Source: Lentzea albidocapillata subsp. violacea (GTDB lineage: Bacteria > Actinomycetota > Actinomycetes > Mycobacteriales > Pseudonocardiaceae). Taken from it: DNA of 64,000 nt. Shown piece after piece: positions 8,745 to 19,051 of the stretch. Numbering within the stretch: the stretch's first letter is position 1; the number at the start of each line of letters is the position of its first letter. The translations under genes and the position numbers were made by a program. Below the pieces are notes generated by a model, which was given only the letters and a program-made list of their open reading frames with translations, was not told the DNA's origin and did no database searches. The stretch lies in assembly GCF_900100275.1 (NCBI RefSeq), contig NZ_FNET01000001.1:992001-1056000 (forward strand). Reading direction: 5' to 3'.

Positions 8745-8779
8745 TTTTGCGTTTCGGCGCCACTTCCAGGTGGCGTTCG

Positions 8780-9244
8780 ATGACCATTTCCTTCATCCGC
8801 CCCATCGTTCCTGACACAGCGCCGGGAAACACAAGGGGCGCATCTGCCCGCATTGCCGGTCAGCCCCTCCCGCTTATCGCCGTTCCGGTATCACCGCCGC
8901 AACGGCTGAGCAACGTCCTGTACAGCGTCGCCACGGTCGACGACCGCGGCCGGGTCGCAGACCGCCACATGACCGCCGCACTGAACTGGACCGCCGCAAC
9001 CCGGCTGAACATCCGCGAACACGACGGCCTGTTGGCCGTCACCGCCGATCCGCACGGCGTCTTCAAACTCACCAAGCAGGGACACGTCCGGCTACCAGCC
9101 GACGCACGTCGAGCAGCACGCCTGAGGTCCGCCGACCGAGTCCTCCTCGTCGCCCACCTCGACCGCCAGACGGTCACGGTGTTCCCACCCATCGCGCTGG
9201 ACCAGCTGGTGCTGCCCGCCCTGCACGGCGGTGAGGACCTGTGA
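8780..9244 (+). CDS. AbrB/MazE/SpoVT-type DNA-binding protein next to an integrase
   Basis: 154 residues from an ATG with AGGTGG upstream. The C-terminal half has a swapped-hairpin AbrB-like pattern (HVRLPADARRAARLRSADRV, LLVAHLDRQTVTVFPP). Similar proteins are usually encoded immediately before a tyrosine integrase in actinobacterial elements, as here: the stop codon overlaps the GTG start of the integrase remnant (GTGA). Probably regulates excision or integrase expression. With the integrase broken, the gene is likely a relic, although its own frame is intact. Confidence 0.7.
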   Translation: MTISFIRPIVPDTAPGNTRGASARIAGQPLPLIAVPVSPPQRLSNVLYSVATVDDRGRVADRHMTAALNWTAATRLNIREHDGLLAVTADPHGVFKLTKQGHVRLPADARRAARLRSADRVLLVAHLDRQTVTVFPPIALDQLVLPALHGGEDL

Positions 9245-9715
9245 CCGGCGCACCGACCCAGGCTGAGCTCGACGCCGCGCGCCTGGTGCTTGATCGGATG
9301 GGAGTGACCGCCGAGGACCTGCTCAACTCGGTGAAGCCGTCGGCTCCCACCTTCGGCGAGTACATCCCGGTCGTGGCCGCGGCCGTGAGCGACGGCACTC
9401 GGCGCGCCTACAGCCCGTATTGGAACCGCGTGCTCGACCAGTGGGCGGACATCTCGCTAAGCGACCGCACGCCCACCGACATCCAGCGGCCTGCCATGGG
9501 CCGCGAAGCAGGGGGTCAGTACGCACTGGATCCGGTACACCACCCTCACGTGGGTCGAACGGCACTTCGGCTACGCCGTCGCCCGTGCTTTCGCCGGACA
9601 CAACGACACCAACAGCGACGCGGGCAGCACCACGACCTACGTCAGGGCGACCCTTGAGGAAGTCGCCACAGCGCTGGCCGCGCTCACCGGTGAGCACCAC
9701 CCACTGGCCGCGTAA
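9241..9715 (+). pseudogene. tyrosine integrase with internal deletion
   Basis: The first 80 codons encode a normal N-terminal/core-binding region (FGEYIPVVAAAVSDGTRRAY, SPYWNRVLDQWADI). At about 9490-9510 the reading jumps frame directly into the end of the catalytic domain: TLTWVERHFGYAVARAFAGH, then TTTYVRATLEEVATAL with the presumed nucleophilic tyrosine and a normal stop after HPLAA. The central catalytic region with the Arg-Lys-His-Arg residues is gone, about 200 codons short of a full integrase. It cannot recombine. Confidence 0.75.
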
Positions 9716-9731
9716 CTGACGCCGGGACAAG

Positions 9732-9775
9732 ACGGGGACTGTCTGCTCATCGTGTGATGGACAGACGGTCCCCGT
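9732..9775. terminator. bidirectional terminator between convergent integrase remnant and XRE gene
   Basis: ACGGGGACTGTCTG pairs with CAGACGGTCCCCGT (14 bp including one G-U) around a 16-base loop. It lies between the convergent 3' ends at 9715 and 9793. A functionally equivalent hairpin follows the integrase 3' remnant at 41.6 kb. Confidence 0.75.
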
Positions 9776-9792
9776 TCAACACCTCGCGCTTC

Positions 9793-10695
9793 CTAGAGGG
9801 ACGCGTCGACAAACACCGCCGTCGGCAACCCATCACGTCCCGTGGAGTCGGCGGCGGAGAGACTCTCCCCAAGGCGGCACAGCATCGCTTTCGACTGCTC
9901 CGCGTCCAGGCTGGCTCGGTCGAGTGCACGAACGACCTGTTGGTAGGCCTCAACAGCTCCGCTGGCTTCTTCGATGAGCATCGAATGTTCGTGCTCCAGG
10001 AAGATCAGCGGCTCGTGCGCTCGGAAGGTCAGCCGTGTGAAGGCCTCGTTCATGCCCGCGTGAACACCGACCGCCGTCGGCACGATCTTGATCGTGATGT
10101 TCGTACGAACACCCATCAATAGCAGGTGGTGTACCTGGCTGACGTGGACGTCATGGCCGCCGACCGGCAGATGCAGCGCGTGCTCATGGACGTAGAAGGT
10201 GCACTGCAGGCCACGTCCGACGAGCAGGTCCTGCAACTCCTGCCCCGCCTTGAGGCGTCGGTCCGTGTCCTCGTCAGGCACTTTCGGAGACGCAGCGATG
10301 GCCGCACGCATGTAGTCCACCGACTGCAGGTACACCGGGAGCCCGTGCGGGTGCCACGTGGTCAGGTTCTTGGCCGACTTGAGGTTCTGGACGAGCGTGC
10401 GATGCCGTTCAGACGCGCTCAAGCTGTGCTTCTGCCACCAGCCTTTGACGTGGGTCGCGGGCCGGAGTACCACCAGGTGGTCACGTTCATCCGCGGGCGT
10501 GCGACAAACTCCCAGCAGAAGGGCAAGTTCTGTCTCCGTGCACCCGATCTTGCCATTCAGGAAGTCCGACAGCTTCGCCTCCTGCCAGCCCACGAGCTCA
10601 GCGACCCGGCGCGCGGGCATACCAGAGGCCTTAATGGCCGCCCGCACGCCTTCACCGAACTCTCGGCCACGAGCCGTGGAACATCTCTGCGGCAT
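9793..10695 (-). CDS. XRE-family regulator with DUF5753 domain
   Basis: 300 residues from the ATG at 10695, which has AAGGAA just upstream; an upstream in-frame start would add an unlikely 17 residues. Residues about 10-65 are a Cro/C1-type helix-turn-helix (AAIKASGMPARRVAELVGWQ, then EAKLSDFLNG). The rest is a DUF5753-type ligand/effector domain (LPVYLQSVDYMRA, PLIFLEHEHSMLIEE). Such proteins are very numerous in Streptomyces and relatives, often paired with a small DUF397 protein in Bld/Whi-type switches; no DUF397 gene is seen here. Convergent with the integrase remnant. Confidence 0.88.
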   Translation of the reverse strand: MPQRCSTARGREFGEGVRAAIKASGMPARRVAELVGWQEAKLSDFLNGKIGCTETELALLLGVCRTPADERDHLVVLRPATHVKGWWQKHSLSASERHRTLVQNLKSAKNLTTWHPHGLPVYLQSVDYMRAAIAASPKVPDEDTDRRLKAGQELQDLLVGRGLQCTFYVHEHALHLPVGGHDVHVSQVHHLLLMGVRTNITIKIVPTAVGVHAGMNEAFTRLTFRAHEPLIFLEHEHSMLIEEASGAVEAYQQVVRALDRASLDAEQSKAMLCRLGESLSAADSTGRDGLPTAVFVDASL

Positions 10696-10876
10696 GGGAA
10701 TTCCTTGCAGTAGCTGGGATCTGTTGTGCCAGGCACAATCAGCCAACTGCTCCAGCGCAGGTTAGACCAGCTCACCAATCGCGCAGCGACCCAGCACGAA
10801 TCCCGCAACTACTAGCTCTCGCCTGCAGAAACACCCCCGGTAGCCCAATCGGGTGTTTACGCCATCGCGAGGCCGC

Positions 10877-11701
10877 TCACGTCAGCGTTTCGACGTGGGT
10901 CGAAAGCACCGCGGCGAGGTCCGGATGATCACCCTTGTCCATCCGGCGGAACAGCCGGGAAGCGACGTAGAGCTGGGCAATCCGGCCCGACTCTGACTCC
11001 AGCACGTCGCCGAAGACAGAACGGACCCGCTCGACCATCTCCGGGACGAGCAGGCTGTAGCAGAGCAAGGTCGCGGCGTCCGTGCCCGCTGGACCGCGTC
11101 CCCACCATTCCCAGTCGAGGAGGCCGAAGGCCGGTCCCATGAGGTTCGCCCAATGCAGGTCGCCGTGCACCGTTTCCCACTGGGAGACAACGGGAATCAT
11201 GGCATCACCGAACCGCTGCCGGATTCGCTTGCTGACCAACTCCTGGTCCGCGTTGACCCGATTTGTTGGCGTACAAGCAACCGCGTCGATCGTGCGGCGA
11301 AGTTCAGCCCACCAGGCATCCGGCAGGTCGATCGGCTCACGAAGCGCATCGGTACGGGAGCACGGCGAACCCGGCAACAAGGTCAGCACCTCCGCGCGCT
11401 GCTGCCGGTACTCCTCCCACTCGAACACGTCCAGCACGCGCGGTTTGGCCAGCCCGGTCAACACGTTGGCGTCGAGGTTGCCGGTCCAGAAGGCGCCGTC
11501 GATCCACTGCTTGTTCTCAGACACCACCCGCAACCAGAACCGCTCCTCACCACGGCCGGCGAGTGCACTGATCGAACGGTCCATCCAGCCGAGTCGCGGC
11601 TCGCCAGCGAGATCAAGTCCGAAATGCGCCGCAGCGCGCTGGAGGTTCTCGCACATCCATTCGCGGAACTGGGCGTCGGCGTCGCTGAGGTCCTCGGGCA
11701 C
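10877..11701 (-). CDS. aminoglycoside phosphotransferase/choline kinase-like protein (paralogue A)
   Basis: 274 residues, GTG start. The C-terminal half has the kinase-fold signature VHGDLHWANLM (Brenner-type HGDLHxxN, catalytic Asp and metal-binding Asn) and LLDWEWWGRGPAGTDAA, where DWE supplies the second metal ligand. The N-terminal lobe (LGWMDRSISALAGRG, FWLRVVSENKQW) lacks an obvious lysine motif. A close paralogue is encoded at 41936-42808 (for example RLGWxDRSIS, DGDFWTGNLDANV and VETL endings shared). Starts two bases after the stop of the ATPase gene upstream, so they form an operon. The substrate is unknown; resistance to an aminoglycoside is not implied. Confidence 0.75.
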   Translation of the reverse strand: MPEDLSDADAQFREWMCENLQRAAAHFGLDLAGEPRLGWMDRSISALAGRGEERFWLRVVSENKQWIDGAFWTGNLDANVLTGLAKPRVLDVFEWEEYRQQRAEVLTLLPGSPCSRTDALREPIDLPDAWWAELRRTIDAVACTPTNRVNADQELVSKRIRQRFGDAMIPVVSQWETVHGDLHWANLMGPAFGLLDWEWWGRGPAGTDAATLLCYSLLVPEMVERVRSVFGDVLESESGRIAQLYVASRLFRRMDKGDHPDLAAVLSTHVETLT

Positions 11702-11703
11702 CG

Positions 11704-12447
11704 CTACTCCTCGGTGACGTAACGCAGGTAGGCCTCAGGCGTCGCCATGTACCGGCGCCAGTGGTCGACCAGCGCCAGGTCCTCCCACTTCGACCGCTGG
11801 AAGCCGTGCTCCCCCACCTCGATGATGTCCGCGTCCGGTGTGGACGCCAGAATCGGCGAGTGCGTCGCACAGATGATCTGCGCGCCCGACTTGCCGAGCT
11901 CGTACATCAGGTGCATCAACCGCAGGCAGGACTCGAAAGACAGCGCGGCCTCGGGCTCGTCCATCAGGTAGAAGCCGGGCTCGCGGAACATCGCGGCGAA
12001 CACGGTGAGGAAGCCCTCTCCGTGGCTCATCTCGCTCGTGTCCTCGTCCCAGTACCCGTTCATGCCGCTGACCGCGTTCATGAACCCGAACGCGGTCTCG
12101 GCACGCAAGAAGTAGCCCTTGCGCTTCGTCCGCGGGCCGATGCGGTGCCGGGCGCCGAGGGCGGTGGTGTCGAACCGCACCATCTCACCGAGCTCGGACT
12201 TCGGCCTGTCGTTGACGTACTTCCGCCCGGCCCGCCCGCCCTGCGCGTCCAGCCCCCAGGCCTCGGCGAAAGCCTCGACCAGCGTGGATTTGCCGGAGCC
12301 GTTCTCGCCGACCAGGAAGGTCACCGGCCGCTCGAACGTCATGCCTTCGTCGGCCAGCTGGGCGACGCACGGCACGTCAAGCGGCCACGGTCTCCGGGAG
12401 CCACGGGGCAGCGACTCTTCGGGGATGTACGCGCGGCGGGCGAGCAT
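11704..12447 (-). CDS. AAA-family (ABC/SMC-like) ATPase
   Basis: 247 residues. It contains every ABC-type ATPase element: Walker A GENGSGKST (about residue 47), signature-like SHGEGF, Walker B FYLMDEPEAAL, and an H-loop ICATHSP. There is no membrane or transport domain and no long coiled coil, so it fits the small soluble predicted-ATPase group (COG3910-like) rather than a transporter. It precedes the kinase-like gene with a two-base gap, suggesting a two-gene unit. Function of the group is not established. Confidence 0.85.
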   Translation of the reverse strand: MLARRAYIPEESLPRGSRRPWPLDVPCVAQLADEGMTFERPVTFLVGENGSGKSTLVEAFAEAWGLDAQGGRAGRKYVNDRPKSELGEMVRFDTTALGARHRIGPRTKRKGYFLRAETAFGFMNAVSGMNGYWDEDTSEMSHGEGFLTVFAAMFREPGFYLMDEPEAALSFESCLRLMHLMYELGKSGAQIICATHSPILASTPDADIIEVGEHGFQRSKWEDLALVDHWRRYMATPEAYLRYVTEE

Positions 12448-12465
12448 AGATGGAAGATCCTTCGA

Positions 12466-13488
12466 TCAGTCGTAGTTCGGAGCGCAGGCTCCCGTAGGTA
12501 CGCAGTTGCCGGCCGGTCGACACGCCGGGCTGCAGCTCGGCCCGCACTGCGGATCACACATGTTGGGCACGCACGGGTTCAGAGGTCGCCGGGCGAACTC
12601 CGTCGCGAGCACTGATGCGGTCTCCGTCATCCTCGATCCCGTCAGGATGTCGGCGAGCGACTCCTCCCGCACGTTGCCCACCGACAGCCAGCGGGAGAAC
12701 ACGCACGGCCACACCGACCCGTCCGGTGCGATCGCGACCCTACAGTCACCACACTGACCACACAGTTCACCCAGGTCAGGCCCACCATCCCGAACACCAC
12801 GACCGACCTGCCGCAGACGATCGACCCGCACCTCGCCGCCGATCCCGAGACCTCGCAGCTGGGCCACTGCCTCATCGACACGGTGTCCCTCATCGACGTC
12901 GATCACGCCCACCCGCACCGGGATCGATCGCCGAACGGCTTCTACAAGGTTCGACCTCGTCCGCTCATAGCTGCGCTGACCTCGTGTGATCCGCTCGTGC
13001 TGCCTGGCGTCATCCGAGTAGTAGCTGCTGGCGAGCTGGACACCGGACCGCGAGAAGACCTCCCACAGCTCCGGACGGACGTGCACCAGGTTCGTGAAAA
13101 CCTCGACCCTCAGTCCTCGGTCGAGGGCATGCTGGACGAGAACAGGCAGCGCACCGGCTGTGCCAGCAGCCACAACGGCTCCGGGCACCACTTCTCCACA
13201 CCGCTCATCGTTGATCAACGATATCGCCCACCTGCTGCGGGTCGGTACCGCGGACGTCGGCCACCACGGTGGCCGCCTGGGAACGGTCAACAGACCGTGG
13301 TGCACATCGCCTGTACAGCCGATACCCGCCGAGCATCCGCTCCGGCGTGCCAGCGGGCCGGACCGCTCGTAGTGGCTCTGGTGTGCACGAGCATGTCCGC
13401 CCTGACATCGCGTCGTGGAGTGCTGCCGGTTGATCCCGACTCGCCTCTGGTGGACGATCACGCTCCTGAGGGCGTCGATTGGCGCCAC
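12466..13488 (-). pseudogene. radical SAM/SPASM protein with cysteine-rich tail, N-terminus degraded
   Basis: From about 13180 leftwards the protein is convincing: ALDRGLRVEVFTNLVHVRPE, ASSYYSDDARQHERITRGQ, then a SPASM-like CGQCGDCRVAIAPDGSVWPC and WLSVGNVREESLADIL. It ends in a striking cysteine-rich tail (CVPNMCDPQCGPSCSPAC and more). The expected CxxxCxxC cluster motif and the GGEPT strand are not readable in this frame; the first 100 codons read as compositionally odd sequence with candidate cysteines scattered in other frames, pointing to frameshifts. Such enzymes modify peptides or proteins. Overlaps the next gene's end by 31 bases. Confidence 0.6.
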
Positions 13489-14006
13489 GGCGGACGGTAG
13501 CCCTGGCCCAGGGCTTGGTCCCAGCCCTCGAAGATCTGCATCACGCCGATCGCGGACTCGTCGTCGAGCAGGTTGCGCGGGCCGGACGCCACTGCCAGCA
13601 GGGCGTAATAGAAGATTAGGCAGGTCTGCTTCTCGGGTGATGCCTGGTACGTCTCCAACTCGCCCAGTACCGCCGGGATCAGGCGGTTCGTGAGGTGTCC
13701 TATGCCGTCGACACCTCGTCCCGCGAAGTCGTGCGCGCCCCGCACCACCTGCTCACGAGCGATCTTGATCTCCGAGGTGGGGGCCGGGACTTGAGCAGGC
13801 GTGAAGCTGGCCGCGTTGACGATCGCACCGAACAGGCCGCTCACGATGCGGCTGCCGTGTTCGACTGTGTACGGGGGTTGCAGCGGGCCGGAGCCCATGA
13901 GGTAGGCGGCGATGTCGTCCAGGAGCAGGACTTCCACCGCCGGCATCGTGTCCACGGACAGTGCTGACAGTCCGTTCAGGCTGTCGTGCTGCCACTGGTC
14001 GGTCAT
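13458..14006 (-). CDS. hypothetical protein
   Basis: 182 residues from the ATG at 14006, which has GGAG four bases upstream; a longer form from 14096 adds a proline/arginine-rich leader that looks non-coding. No family recognised. Mostly helical (AVEVLLLDDIAAYLMGSG, LIPAVLGELETYQASPEKQ), one cysteine, no signal peptide or clear membrane span. It lies at the end of the long minus-strand run after the Nramp and small membrane protein genes and before the radical SAM remnant, so it could belong to either unit. Confidence 0.55.
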   Translation of the reverse strand: MTDQWQHDSLNGLSALSVDTMPAVEVLLLDDIAAYLMGSGPLQPPYTVEHGSRIVSGLFGAIVNAASFTPAQVPAPTSEIKIAREQVVRGAHDFAGRGVDGIGHLTNRLIPAVLGELETYQASPEKQTCLIFYYALLAVASGPRNLLDDESAIGVMQIFEGWDQALGQGYRPPWRQSTPSGA

Positions 14007-14103
14007 GGTGCTCCAATCGAAAGTCTGGGAGGCCGCCCGCCGCGACACGGGCGGCTCGCCCGCACGATCCGGCGGCGCACGTGCCTCGGTGGTCATGAGA
14101 TGG

Positions 14104-14316
14104 TCACGAGGTGATCTGGTGAGCGATCGCCACGATCGCGAGGACGACGCATGCCAGGTACAGGTAGCCCGCGTGCGCCTGCCACCACTCGATCCTGCGT
14201 CGGCAACCCGCGGGCAGGAAGTCGAGGTCCACCACCACGATCACCCGCAACGAACACCACATCGTCGCGGACGCCAGGACCGCGGGGGTGAGCAATGCGA
14301 CCACCAGTTCGGTCAT
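14104..14316 (-). CDS. small two-helix membrane protein downstream of Nramp transporter
   Basis: 70 residues with two hydrophobic segments, about 3-22 (LVVALLTPAVLASATMWCSL) and 49-66 (GYLYLACVVLAIVAIA), separated by an Arg-rich loop. It starts three bases after the Nramp stop codon, so it is translationally coupled to it. No family known to me; a transporter accessory subunit or unrelated small membrane protein are both possible. Confidence 0.55.
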   Translation of the reverse strand: MTELVVALLTPAVLASATMWCSLRVIVVVDLDFLPAGCRRRIEWWQAHAGYLYLACVVLAIVAIAHQITS

Positions 14317-14319
14317 CGG

Positions 14320-15591
14320 CTACCCGACCAGCAGATCAGTGATCACGAAACCGTTGAGCGCCAAGACGACCAATGTGACGACGACGCCGAAGGCGGTCGT
14401 CCGGACCCGGTTCGCGAACGCGCCCATGACCTCACGCCGTGCGGTGAAGACCATCAGCGGCACCAGCGCGAACGGCAGGCCGAAAGCGAGTCCGACCTGG
14501 CTGAGCACCAGTGCCTCCGTCGGGTCGCTCACCAGCGCCAGCACGACCAGCGCGGGCACCGCGGACACCGCCCGCCGCAACCACACGCTGCTGTTGCGCT
14601 TCAGGAAGCCCTGCATGACCGCCTGTCCACTGTAGACACCAGCGCACGCCGAGGCGAGCCCGGACGCGAGCAGCGCGATCGCGAAGACCGTCGCGAACAC
14701 GGTGCCCGAGCGGTCGAGGAATGCGGTGTGCACCGCGACGAGCGAGTCGCCGGTGCCCGCCGGCAACGAGGTTGCCACCAGCAGCATCAGCAGGTTCACC
14801 ACACCCGCCAGGCTCAGTGCGACGACCACGTCACGACGCAGGAATCGCAGCACGGTGGTGGTGCGCGACGCGCCGAGGCCGCCGATCAACGACGAGTGCA
14901 GAAACACCGCGTGCGGCATGACGGTCGCCCCGATGACACCGCAGGCCAGCAGGGCGCTGTGCGCGTCCGGCAGGCGCGGCACCAGTCCGGAGACCGCAGC
15001 GACCGGGTCCAGGGGCGAGTTCACCACCAGGTACAGAAACGCGAGCGCGAGCACGAACAGCAGCCCGACCACGACGACGGAGAACCCGTCCCTGCCACGC
15101 AGGCGCAGCCGCAGGATGAGCATCGTGGCCACCGCCACGACAAGACCGCCGGTGAACAGGTCCAGGCCGAACAGCAGGTTCAACGCGACCGCGCCGCCGA
15201 CGAACTCGGCGAGGTCCGTCATGATCACCACGGCCTCGGCGACCAGCCACAGCCCGAGCCGCACCGGTGTGGTGGTGCGTTCGCGGCACACCTCGGCGAG
15301 ACTCAGCCCGGTGGCGAGGCCGAGTTTGGCCGACAGGTACTGGACGAACATGGCCATCAAGCTCGCGCAGACCACGGTCCACACGAGCACGTAACGGTAG
15401 TCGACGCCGGCGCTGATGTTGGTGGCGACGTTTCCCGGATCGACGAACGCCACAGCGGCGACGAAAGCCGGTCCGATCAGCCCCAGGACCCGGCCGCGGG
15501 CGAGGAACCCGCGGCCCGTTTTCGGGTCGACGCCGGGCGGTTCCAGGCTGGGTGGCGCCGCGAGGGCGACACCGCGGAACGGAACATTCAT
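14320..15591 (-). CDS. mntH: Nramp-family divalent metal ion transporter
   Basis: 423 residues with about 11 membrane segments. TM1 carries the metal-binding DPGN motif (VAFVDPGNVATNISAG) and TM6 carries GVIGATVMPH, where the methionine and neighbouring residues coordinate Mn2+/Fe2+ in characterised Nramp proteins. It begins 26 bases after the chaperonin stop codon and ends the metal-oxidation operon together with a small membrane protein. Proton-coupled uptake of Fe2+ or Mn2+ is the expected reaction. Placement behind a diiron monooxygenase suggests iron supply to the hydroxylase, which is inference. Symbol given by family. Confidence 0.88.
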   Translation of the reverse strand: MNVPFRGVALAAPPSLEPPGVDPKTGRGFLARGRVLGLIGPAFVAAVAFVDPGNVATNISAGVDYRYVLVWTVVCASLMAMFVQYLSAKLGLATGLSLAEVCRERTTTPVRLGLWLVAEAVVIMTDLAEFVGGAVALNLLFGLDLFTGGLVVAVATMLILRLRLRGRDGFSVVVVGLLFVLALAFLYLVVNSPLDPVAAVSGLVPRLPDAHSALLACGVIGATVMPHAVFLHSSLIGGLGASRTTTVLRFLRRDVVVALSLAGVVNLLMLLVATSLPAGTGDSLVAVHTAFLDRSGTVFATVFAIALLASGLASACAGVYSGQAVMQGFLKRNSSVWLRRAVSAVPALVVLALVSDPTEALVLSQVGLAFGLPFALVPLMVFTARREVMGAFANRVRTTAFGVVVTLVVLALNGFVITDLLVG

Positions 15592-15617
15592 GTCGACTCC
15601 TGTCTCGGGGTTCGCCG

Positions 15618-17303
<1,686 letters not shown>

Positions 17304-18329
17304 CTAGGGCACGAGGATCGCCCGGCCGCGGACCTCGCCGCGGTCGAGGTCGTCCAGCGCCTTGGCGAAGTCGGACAACGCGTATGTGGACGTGTGCAGT
17401 GCGACCTTCCCTTGTCCGGCAAGGACCATCAGCTCGGCCAGGTCGTTGTAGGAGCCGACGAGGTTACCGATGAAGTTGATCTCGGTGGAGATGATGTCGA
17501 TCGTCGGCACGTTGAGCGCGCCGCCGTAGCCGATGACGTAGTAGTTGCCGTTGCGACGCAGGCTCGCGACGCCGTCCTCGATCGCCCCGCCCTCTCCGAC
17601 GAAGTCGATGACCGCCTCGGCACCGTTCCCACCGGTCAGTTCCCGCACGGCCTCGACCTGGTCGCCGTCCGCGAGCACGGTGTGGTCGGCGCCGAGTTCC
17701 CTGGCCAGTGCCAGGGCGTCGGCGTTGCGGTCGACGACGATCATCTCCACCGAGGACAACGCGCGCAGCACCTGGACCCCGATGTGGCCGAGGCCGCCCG
17801 CGCCGATGACCACCGCCCTGTCGCCGGGGCGCAGGGCGCGGGCCGCCTTGGCCACGGCGTGGTAGGCGGTGAGCCCGGCATCGGCGAGCGCGGCCACGTC
17901 GGCGGGCTGGAGCGAGTCGGCGAGCCGGATCGTCGACCGTGCCGTGGTCTTCAGGTACTCCGCGTACCCGCCGTCGGTGTCGATGCCCGGGAACGAGGAG
18001 TTCTCGCAGTGCACGTCGTCGCCGAACCGGCACGCCCGGCACAGGCCGCAGGTCACCAGCGGGTGCAGGATCACCGCGTCGCCCACCGCTACGTTCGTCA
18101 CCGCGCTGCCGACAGCCTGCACCCAGCCCGCGTTCTCGTGGCCGATCGTGTACGGGAGGTCCACATCGGACTTCTCCGCCCACTGACCCTCGATGATGTG
18201 CAGATCGGTCCGGCACACGCCGGCCCCACCGATCCGGACGATCACGTCGAACGGCGAGGTGATCTCCGGATCGGCGACGTCGACCAACTCCGGTGTGACG
18301 TGGTACTTCCCGAGCTGGACGGCCTTCAT
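17304..18329 (-). CDS. zinc-dependent alcohol dehydrogenase (propanol-oxidising type)
   Basis: 341 residues, medium-chain dehydrogenase. Catalytic zinc ligands: Cys in GVCRTDLH and GHENAG. Structural zinc site: CGLCRACRFGDDVHC (CxxCxxCx7C). Rossmann motif GAGGLGHIG for NAD(P). The start at 18329 overlaps the stop of the DUF59 gene (ATGA). In propane monooxygenase operons this enzyme oxidises the alcohol product (2-propanol to acetone or 1-propanol to propanal); the exact substrate cannot be told from sequence. Confidence 0.92.
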   Translation of the reverse strand: MKAVQLGKYHVTPELVDVADPEITSPFDVIVRIGGAGVCRTDLHIIEGQWAEKSDVDLPYTIGHENAGWVQAVGSAVTNVAVGDAVILHPLVTCGLCRACRFGDDVHCENSSFPGIDTDGGYAEYLKTTARSTIRLADSLQPADVAALADAGLTAYHAVAKAARALRPGDRAVVIGAGGLGHIGVQVLRALSSVEMIVVDRNADALALARELGADHTVLADGDQVEAVRELTGGNGAEAVIDFVGEGGAIEDGVASLRRNGNYYVIGYGGALNVPTIDIISTEINFIGNLVGSYNDLAELMVLAGQGKVALHTSTYALSDFAKALDDLDRGEVRGRAILVP

Positions 18330-19051
18330 GCGGACGCCTCCTGTTCCGGGTGACGAGGTCGCTGGTCGGCGGCCGCGTGCGGATAGCGGGTGGTGAGCAG
18401 GCCGCGGCAGAAGTGCGCGTTGCCGTCCATGCTCACCCGGACGGTGCGGGCGAACTTGAGCCGAAGCGGAACCTGGTCCGCGGGCACGGGTTCGCCGCCG
18501 TCGTCGACGAACACCGGCGAGTCCTCCGCCACCGGCAGGCCGATGTCGGCACGGCGGCGCAGCAGGCTGTCGCGCTCCGGACTTTCCGGGAGGTCGCTCA
18601 GGTTGGCGAGGGACAACCCCTCGATGGTCCAGCCGTCCTTGATCAGTCGCCGGCACGCCCGTTCCAGGCACGCGGTGTGCGCCTTGCGCTGGAAGTTGCG
18701 GCGCAGATCGTGCAGTTCGGCCACTGCCTCGCCGGGGAACGAGCCGACGAAGCCCGCTCCCGCCGCGACCCCCGCGTTGATCTCATCCGACGCGAAGTGC
18801 TCCTCCAGCACCACCGCGACGTGGTCGACGCCCTCGACACCCATCGCGGCGTCGTAGGCGTCGGCCACCATCAGGTAGGCGAAGTTGGGTGCGCAGAAAT
18901 ACGTCGGCAGCCGGAGCCGCACCTCCGCGCGCCCGTCGGCGACGGTCGTCGCCGTGACGAAGCCGAGGTCCACGATCGACTCGTCCAGCTCCGGATCCCG
19001 GACGGTGCCCAACGCTGCGACCACCGCACCGCTCAGGTCCTGGGCGATCAT
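18326..19051 (-). CDS. DUF59/MIP18-family metal-sulfur cluster assembly protein
   Basis: 241 residues. The first 100 are a MIP18-type (DUF59) domain: VVAALGTVRDPELDESIVDL, then GFVTATTV and a PTYFCAPNFAYLM segment with the conserved cysteine. DUF59 proteins (SufT, PaaD) help mature Fe-S or other metal proteins. The long C-terminal extension, including LERACRRLIKDGWTIEGL and LRLKFARTVRVSMDGN, is found in versions carried by diiron monooxygenase clusters. ATGA overlaps at both ends couple it to amidohydrolase and alcohol dehydrogenase. A role in maturation of the reductase 2Fe-2S centre or the diiron site is inferred. Confidence 0.82.
   Translation of the reverse strand: MIAQDLSGAVVAALGTVRDPELDESIVDLGFVTATTVADGRAEVRLRLPTYFCAPNFAYLMVADAYDAAMGVEGVDHVAVVLEEHFASDEINAGVAAGAGFVGSFPGEAVAELHDLRRNFQRKAHTACLERACRRLIKDGWTIEGLSLANLSDLPESPERDSLLRRRADIGLPVAEDSPVFVDDGGEPVPADQVPLRLKFARTVRVSMDGNAHFCRGLLTTRYPHAAADQRPRHPEQEASA

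Noticed and set aside
10877..11701. Antibiotic resistance call for the APH-like proteins
   Set aside because: Only the kinase fold signature is present; nothing points to an aminoglycoside substrate, and the family covers many small-molecule kinases.
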